From NCBI GenBank assembly GCA_001783465.1, contig MFMI01000004.1, positions 1,122 to 8,456 on the forward strand: a stretch of 7,335 bases of DNA, in the 5' to 3' direction. The stretch is from Candidatus Kaiserbacteria bacterium RIFCSPLOWO2_02_FULL_54_13 (GTDB lineage Bacteria > Patescibacteriota > Minisyncoccia > Phycocordibacterales > Phycocordibacteraceae). Below are positions 1 through 5,000 of this stretch, one piece after another. How positions within the stretch are numbered: the stretch's first letter is position 1; the number at the start of each line of letters is the position of its first letter. The translations under genes and the position numbers were made by a program. A model generated the notes under the pieces. The model was not told where the DNA came from. It did not search any database and saw only the letters and a list, made by a program, of their open reading frames with translations.

Positions 1-2
1 TC

Positions 3-1910
3 ACCGGCAACTTCTTGAAGCTCCAAAAAGCTGGCTCGACGAAGTTCCTCGTCACGAATACCGGTCAGACCGGCATCGGCACCTCCACGCCGTGGGCGCA
101 GCTCTCGGTCACCGCGTCTTCTACGCTCGCTACCGAATACGCGCTCGCGGTCGCAGACTCCGACAACTCTCCCAAGTTCGTCATCACCAACGCCGGCAAC
201 ATCGGCATCGGGACGACGTCGCCGGCTACATTGTTTGAAGTAGGGGGCAGTACGAACAACATCACTTTTGATGGATACAAGAATTGTACGGGGTATACGA
301 GTAACGACAACGGCCTCTTCGCCTGCACCGCCTCCGATGAGCGACTGAAGCAGAATATCTCTGCGCTTGATGAAACGAACGGTCTCGCCGCTATCAACGC
401 GCTTAATCCGGTCTCATTCTATTGGAATCCAGAAACGCAACGGAGTGCGGGACAACAATACGGGCTCGTCGCCCAAGATGTTCGCAGTGTATTCCCGAAT
501 CTGGTCCAAGCGACGAATCCGACTCCGCTCACGCCAGACGGAACGCTCACGATAAACTACGAGGGTCTCATCTCCCCAATGGTACTCGCGATACAACAGC
601 TGGGTATGAAGATTTCCACGACGTCGCTCTCGCTCAGCGTGCTCTCGGCGACCACTTCGGCGCTCGCGGCAGAGGTCGGGAATCTCTCGAGCCAGGTGAG
701 CGCGCTCACAGGGAGTGCCTCCGACCTCGCTGTCTCGGGCACCGTCTCTGCGTCGTCGTACACAGCGCCGCTCACGAGCGCGACTCCGTTCCCCTCGACA
801 GGACTCGGGGCAGGCACCTCGACGACGGTCACGGCGGAGATACCGTCGGCCGTTCTGACGGCTGACGGATTGGGTGTGGACCTCTACAAACTCGCGACCT
901 ACAACCTCTCGGGCGTCTCCGCGCTCGCAGAGGCGCTCGTGGCGCAGGAGACGCGACTCACCTCGCTTGAAGACCGTGTTGCCCAGCTTGAAAGCGGCGC
1001 CATCACTTCTACGAGCGGTACGTCATCGTTCTCCACCACCACACTCGCCTCTGCGCTTGAAGGCTTCGGAGTATTCATCAAGAGCGGTCTCGCCCAGTTC
1101 GGCTCGCTCGTCTTTGACCGGTTCGTCGCGGCAGTGGACTCTGCCGGGACGAGCTCGGCGGGCACCGTCATCGTCCTCGCGGGGAACACCGTCGCGCAGA
1201 TTAATAACGCATACGTCACGCCCAATACCAAAGTCTTCGTCACCTTCAATTCTCCACTCACCGGGTCTTGGTACGTCTCTGATAAACAGGAGGGGAGCTT
1301 CCGCCTCGTACTCTCTGAAGAGCAGAGCGCCGACGTCGTCCTTGATTACTTCCTCGTCCAGACAGAAGGGCAGATGGCGACCACTACCGCTCCCGTCGGC
1401 GCTGTCGCTCCAAGCGTAGAATTCATAAATACACAAGTCACACCTCCGCCGTCCGACGATTCGACTGGTTCGACGAGCTCACCACAGGAAGCCTCACCGC
1501 AGGCCGAACCTACTCCTACTCCCGAACCCGTTCCTGAACCTGCTCCTGCCTCAAGTCCGTCAGGAGACACTGTGGCCCCCGTTGTAACTCTCAATGGCGA
1601 GGCCGCGATAGAGGTGGCAGTGGGCGATACCTTCATTGACCCGGGCGCCACCGCCCTTGACGACGTAGGTGGCGACCTCACATCCTATATAAATGTATCG
1701 GGCACGGTAGACACTGCTACCGAGGGGCTCTACACGCTCACCTACAGCGTCATTGATTCAGCAGGGAACACGGGTAGCGTCTCGCGCGTAGTCACAGTGG
1801 TCGCCCCTGCCCCTGCTCCGGATTCGACAAGCTCACCACAGGCCGAACCCGCTCCGGATTCGACAAGCTCACCACAGGCAGAACCAGCACCGGATGAGTA
1901 TGGATCGTAA
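3..1910 (+). CDS. Fibre/tailspike-like surface protein with internal Peptidase_S74 chaperone domain (5' end outside window)
   Basis: The frame is open to the left edge (T-G-N-F-L-K-L-Q precedes the TTG at 15), so this is the C-terminal part of a longer gene. Residues are numbered from that TTG. Order: two beta-fibre repeats with TNxGxxGIGT[ST][ST]P (7-80); a Peptidase_S74 / endosialidase-type intramolecular chaperone (105-199); Ala/Ser/Leu-rich possible coiled coil (~198-236); a clearer coiled coil (298-327); a compact beta domain (~381-449); a Pro/Glu/Ser linker (~480-517); a DUF5011/HYR-like Ig fold (518-596); and a 12-residue tandem repeat tail ending DEYGS. S74 domains are known to help trimeric fibres fold and then cut themselves off; this suggests a trimeric extracellular fibre. 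The only cysteines are 91 and 104. Codons are strongly C-ending (Phe ~17 TTC to 3 TTT by hand). Export signal and true start are not visible. A phage tail-fibre origin is possible, but the neighbouring gene has a signal peptide. Confidence 0.88.
   Translation, partial: TGNFLKLQKAGSTKFLVTNTGQTGIGTSTPWAQLSVTASSTLATEYALAVADSDNSPKFVITNAGNIGIGTTSPATLFEVGGSTNNITFDGYKNCTGYTSNDNGLFACTASDERLKQNISALDETNGLAAINALNPVSFYWNPETQRSAGQQYGLVAQDVRSVFPNLVQATNPTPLTPDGTLTINYEGLISPMVLAIQQLGMKISTTSLSLSVLSATTSALAAEVGNLSSQVSALTGSASDLAVSGTVSASSYTAPLTSATPFPSTGLGAGTSTTVTAEIPSAVLTADGLGVDLYKLATYNLSGVSALAEALVAQETRLTSLEDRVAQLESGAITSTSGTSSFSTTTLASALEGFGVFIKSGLAQFGSLVFDRFVAAVDSAGTSSAGTVIVLAGNTVAQINNAYVTPNTKVFVTFNSPLTGSWYVSDKQEGSFRLVLSEEQSADVVLDYFLVQTEGQMATTTAPVGAVAPSVEFINTQVTPPPSDDSTGSTSSPQEASPQAEPTPTPEPVPEPAPASSPSGDTVAPVVTLNGEAAIEVAVGDTFIDPGATALDDVGGDLTSYINVSGTVDTATEGLYTLTYSVIDSAGNTGSVSRVVTVVAPAPAPDSTSSPQAEPAPDSTSSPQAEPAPDEYGS
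33..254 (+). repeat. Two tandem beta-fibre protein repeats (GIGTxxP type)
   Basis: Residues 7-36 and 51-80 of the first protein align with a 44-residue offset (132 nt). Both have a K-F-[LV]-[VI]-T-N-x-G-x-x-G-I-G-T-[ST]-[ST]-P core followed by a short hydrophobic strand (AQLSV, TLFEV). Such repeats usually precede S74 chaperone domains in bacterial and phage fibre proteins and are thought to form the trimeric beta shaft. More copies probably lie upstream of the window. Confidence 0.75.
327..611 (+). other. Peptidase_S74 intramolecular chaperone domain with self-cleavage site
   Basis: Residues 105-199 show the family hallmarks in order: S-D-E-R-L-K-x-N-I at the start, I-x-x-L-x-P-V-x-F-x-W, then Y-G-L-V-A-Q-D-V with V-F-P-x-L-V, then I-N-Y-E-G-L-I-S and A-I-Q-Q-L at the end. 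In characterised family members the chain breaks just before the Ser, and a Lys five residues later is the partner of a Ser/Lys dyad. Here that is Ser107 (333-335) and Lys112 (348-350), both present, so autoproteolysis looks possible. Cleavage would leave a 525-residue C-terminal product, much longer than the usual released chaperone. Activity is inferred from the motif. Confidence 0.85.
906..995 (+). other. Predicted coiled coil in fibre protein
   Basis: Residues 298-327 (LSGVSALAEALVAQETRLTS followed by LEDRVAQLES) show heptad spacing of Leu, Val and Ala with charged residues between, as in a trimerisation helix. S74 domains often carry such helices downstream of the globular part. A weaker Leu/Val/Ala-rich stretch lies at residues ~198-236 directly after the chaperone. 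Judged by eye; no coiled-coil predictor was run. Confidence 0.6.
1155..1361 (+). other. Beta-rich C-terminal domain of fibre protein
   Basis: Residues ~381-449 alternate short hydrophobic strands with turns: GTVIVLAG, TKVFVTFNSP, GSWYVSD, GSFRLVLSE, VVLDYFLVQ. This resembles the small beta domain that follows S74 and coiled-coil segments in several Patescibacteria proteins I recall, with a 'vtp-s-kvfvT-----g-ywVs----gsF-v' pattern. Its role is unknown; a terminal knob or packing domain is a guess. Confidence 0.45.
1469..1488 (+). repeat. 20-bp dispersed-type short repeat, copy 1 (one mismatch)
   Basis: TTCGACGAGCTCACCACAGG differs at one base from the exact copies at 1823 and 1859. It is read in the same frame in all three places and encodes S-T-S-S-P-Q. 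It starts the Pro/Glu-rich linker of the fibre protein. Confidence 0.7.
1566..1802 (+). other. Ig-like domain (DUF5011/HYR type) in fibre protein
   Basis: Residues 518-596 match the pattern of DUF5011-type bacterial Ig repeats: D-x-x-A-P-V-V-T-L-N-G at the start, V-x-V-G-D-T-F-I-D-P-G-A-T-A-x-D in the middle, then a G-x-Y-T-L-T-Y-S-V-x-D-S-A-G-N strand pair and a closing V-V-T-V-V. These domains act as spacers or ligand-binding units in secreted bacterial proteins. It stands between two Pro-rich linkers, as expected for a separately folded module. Confidence 0.8.
1815..1886 (+). repeat. Two perfect-period 36-bp direct repeats encoding APDSTSSPQAEP
   Basis: Units at 1815-1850 and 1851-1886 are nearly identical in DNA (differences only in the last bases) and encode the same 12 residues twice. 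A third, broken unit (A-P-D-E) follows at 1887-1898. Each full unit carries the exact 20-mer TTCGACAAGCTCACCACAGG, at 1823-1842 and 1859-1878. The repeat forms the disordered C-terminal tail of the fibre protein and runs directly into the next gene's start. Confidence 0.9.
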
Positions 1911-2010
1911 ACTCTCTATGGTCACAAAGTGGACTGCGTTTTCTCTTTTCACGATTTTTCTTGCCGTATCCACACCTCTCTTCTTTTTTGATACGCCCGG
2001 GGCACAAGCG
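1894..2010 (+). other. Sec signal peptide of giant secreted protein
   Basis: The first 39 residues have a basic n-region (R5, K6, K12), a long hydrophobic core (W13 to F32, rich in F, L, V and I) and a polar c-region D-T-P-G-A-Q-A. The A-Q-A/A site fits signal peptidase I cleavage after residue 39; cleavage one residue later is also possible. The lack of a Cys at +1 argues against a lipoprotein. Starting at the third ATG (1918) would keep the core but leave only one basic residue. Confidence 0.85.
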
Positions 2011-5000
2011 GCGGTTAATGTTAAAAGCGGCACTTTCTATAAAAAAACTTCACCGGGAACTCAGCAAATTACGGGGGTAGGCTTTCTACCCAAAGCGGTC
2101 ATCTTTTTTGCGACGAAGCAGACGGCTCTGGGGAATGCTATAGGAAATTACGTCGGCGTCGGAGTTACGGCCGGGTCAAGCAATTCGGCTTCAATCTCGG
2201 CATGGTCTGACAGATCCGACCCGTCAAATACCGGAAGGAAAAATTCTGTTACTAATGCTATTCAACTCCAGACCACCGGCGGCACCGACGCCGGGCAAGC
2301 AACCCTGGATTCGTTTGATACTGACGGCTTTGTGCTTAATTGGACGAGCGCGGACGTAAACCCTTACATTATCCACTATTTTGCCATTGGCGGGAGCGAT
2401 ATCACCAATGCTACTACCAGCACGATTTTTATTAATACAGCCGATACGACCAGAAGTGTGTCCGACCTTAGTTTTCAGCCGGACATGCTCTTTTTTATTA
2501 ATGGCGGAAATATTACGGCGACGGGCACGGACCAAGCGATAGCAAAACTAGGAATAGGTTTTGGGAATAATTCCACTGACCAGGGCGGGCTCGGTGTTTT
2601 GTGGGAAGATGGCGCCGCATCTTCCGATACCTGCAGTATTGAGCGGGTGGATCAAATTGAAGGACTTTCAAATACTTGTAACACCATAGACAGTTTGGCC
2701 AATATTTCTTCCATTGACGCCAACGGATTTACTCTAAATATAAGCGACCTGCCGACCGCAGTTACCCCAGTCCATTTTTTGGCGCTTAAGGGCGGCTCGT
2801 ATAAAACAGGGAATTTTACAAAACCGACATCCGCAAGCTACGCGACCACGACAGGGCTCTCTTTTCGGCCTGACGGACTTTTTCTCTTGAGCCGAAATAA
2901 AGTGTCGGGAACCACCGCTACTAAAGACGGAGGCATAAGCATGGGGGCGGCGGCTTCCACTACCTCCTCGGGCACAGACCAAGGGGCCATTTCAATCAAT
3001 GAGCCTGACCAAGATCAAGCAAACGACGAAAACGGGAATAGGACTTCCACGAGCACGGTCTTTACCGCCTTTGAGGGCGACACTGACACTCTGACGGGAG
3101 AAGCCGCCTTCACTCGTTTTAACAGCGACGGATTCACCCTACAATGGACCACGGCTGACGCGACGGCAGACGAAATTATGTATTGGGCAATTGGCGATGC
3201 CCGGCTTTCAATTTCTGGGACCTGCAAGCAAAACGACCAAAGCACCAACTGTACCGATACGGGGACCATTCGCGTGGCCTACGACGGAATAGTACAGTCT
3301 CAAACTCAAACCATTGTTTCCGGGACATGGTCGGTAACCAACATGGACGCTCCCGTCGCAGGGACGGTCGTCACTGTATTCATTGACGGCGTTGTCTCTT
3401 CTGAAGACAGGGCGGTCGCGGTCGCCAAGTATAGCGGGAGCAACATTACCGGCATGCAGCTGATTGAGGGCCGACTCTCCATCGGGAGCGACAATGACCA
3501 GACCGTCAGCAATGCCGACCTTTCGCAGTATGACAATTCGGTTTCTGGAGACGCGAATATTCCCATTGAGGTCAGCGTATCCAATGACCTTACGGTGGAC
3601 TCCAACAGCTCCTGGACGACGGATGAGCTGTACATCGGGAGCGGGGACACGTATCGGCCGGATTCAACGAGCGGAGGAGATGTGAATGCCCAAGACGTGG
3701 AGAACAACGGTACTATCACTGCAGACGGCAACACATTTAACGTGACCGGCGCGTGGGTCAATAGCGGAACCTTCACGGCCGATACTTCAACCGTAAGCCT
3801 TAGCGGCGCGGCAAGCCAGAACCTCTCGGGCACTATGACGGGCGCGAGCGCCTTCAAGAACCTCACTATCCTCAACACCTCGGGTACGGGCGGGGGGACG
3901 CAGTCAATCATCTTCGGTGCCGCCGCCTCAACCACCGGCCTCTTCACCATGGCGGCATCCACGTCAGCGCAGTTTCTCGTGAATGCCACCTCCAGCTTTT
4001 CTTCCATCAGTTTCGGCGGTACCTCTGCCGCGATGCGCACATGGCTCCGCTCGTCTTCTGCGGGGACACGAGCGGGATTTGTCGCCACCACCAGCGCCTC
4101 CGTCTCATACGTTGATGTCAAAGACATTTCTTCCTGCGGCGACCCGCAGAGTCAGACCATCACCGCGACGGATAGCTTCAATACGGGCAACAACTGCGGC
4201 TGGGATTTCATCAGTCCCATCATCCTCTCCGGCACGCTCTACGCTATGGACGAGACCACTGCCGTTACCACAAGCAAGACGATCAAGGTCGCCATAGGCA
4301 CCACCACCCCGGGTGTCTACACCACCACCTCAAGCGCGGCTGATGGTACATGGTCTGTCTCTTCCATGTTCACGCCCTTCATCGGCCAGCGCTTCATCGC
4401 GTGGGTAGACGGCGACCCGAACTTCGTCGCGGCGACGTTTACCAAGGCGTCAAGTACTGCAAACAATATTCCCAAAATAGATTTGTATCAGAACAGAGTG
4501 ACCGTGAAGCACGAGGGCTTCACCGGCACCAGCACCACGAACTCGGACCTCGCCTTCTACGACGCCACTGACGATGGCGACATCCAGTTTGACGCGACCG
4601 CAGGGGGCGCGCTCGCGGTGAACAGTCGTGAAGAGCTCCACATCGCCCCCGGCACCGAGTTCGCCCCGGGAGGCAACGTGACCCTCCACGGCCAAGCATC
4701 CACCACCAACCCCGACGGCGACCTCCACCTTGCCTCCGGAGCGCGCCAAGACGGCGCCGCAACTTCTTCCATCCTCACGATGACCGCCAATACGCTGAAA
4801 CTCGCTGGCAACTGGTTCGCCTCATCCACCTCCAAATTTATTTCATCGGCGAGCACTTATTTCAACGCCACCACCACCGGCAAGACTATCTTCGCCACCA
4901 CCACGCCTTTCACCAATCTATACTTCACCGGTACAGGTGGCGGCTGGACGATTATGGGGAGCTCTACCGTTACCAACACGCTTGCCGCGACGACGACCAA

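Noticed and set aside
15..17. TTG as the true start of the fibre gene
   Set aside because: The frame stays open to the left edge, and the residues just before it (TGNFL) continue the fibre-repeat pattern. It is also not preceded by a ribosome binding site or signal peptide, so the gene is taken as cut by the window.
1815..1886. CRISPR-like direct repeats
   Set aside because: The 36-bp units are directly adjacent with no spacers and are in frame within a protein tail, so they are a coding tandem repeat.
3..1910. Phage tail-fibre gene of a prophage
   Set aside because: S74 fibres are common in phages, but no other phage gene is present and the overlapping downstream gene encodes a protein with a Sec signal peptide. 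The idea cannot be excluded from this window alone.
1792..2007. Minus-strand frame containing PVVSLSNPE twice
   Set aside because: The peptide is only the reverse reading of the 36-bp repeats. It runs antisense across two supported genes and has no sign of being expressed.
3306..4127. Long minus-strand open frame (273 codons) opposite the B1 module
   Set aside because: It lies wholly within a forward frame that has clear domain repeats. The open reverse frame is explained by the biased codon use (ACC, GCC, TTC) of the forward gene; the product is low-complexity and resembles nothing I know.
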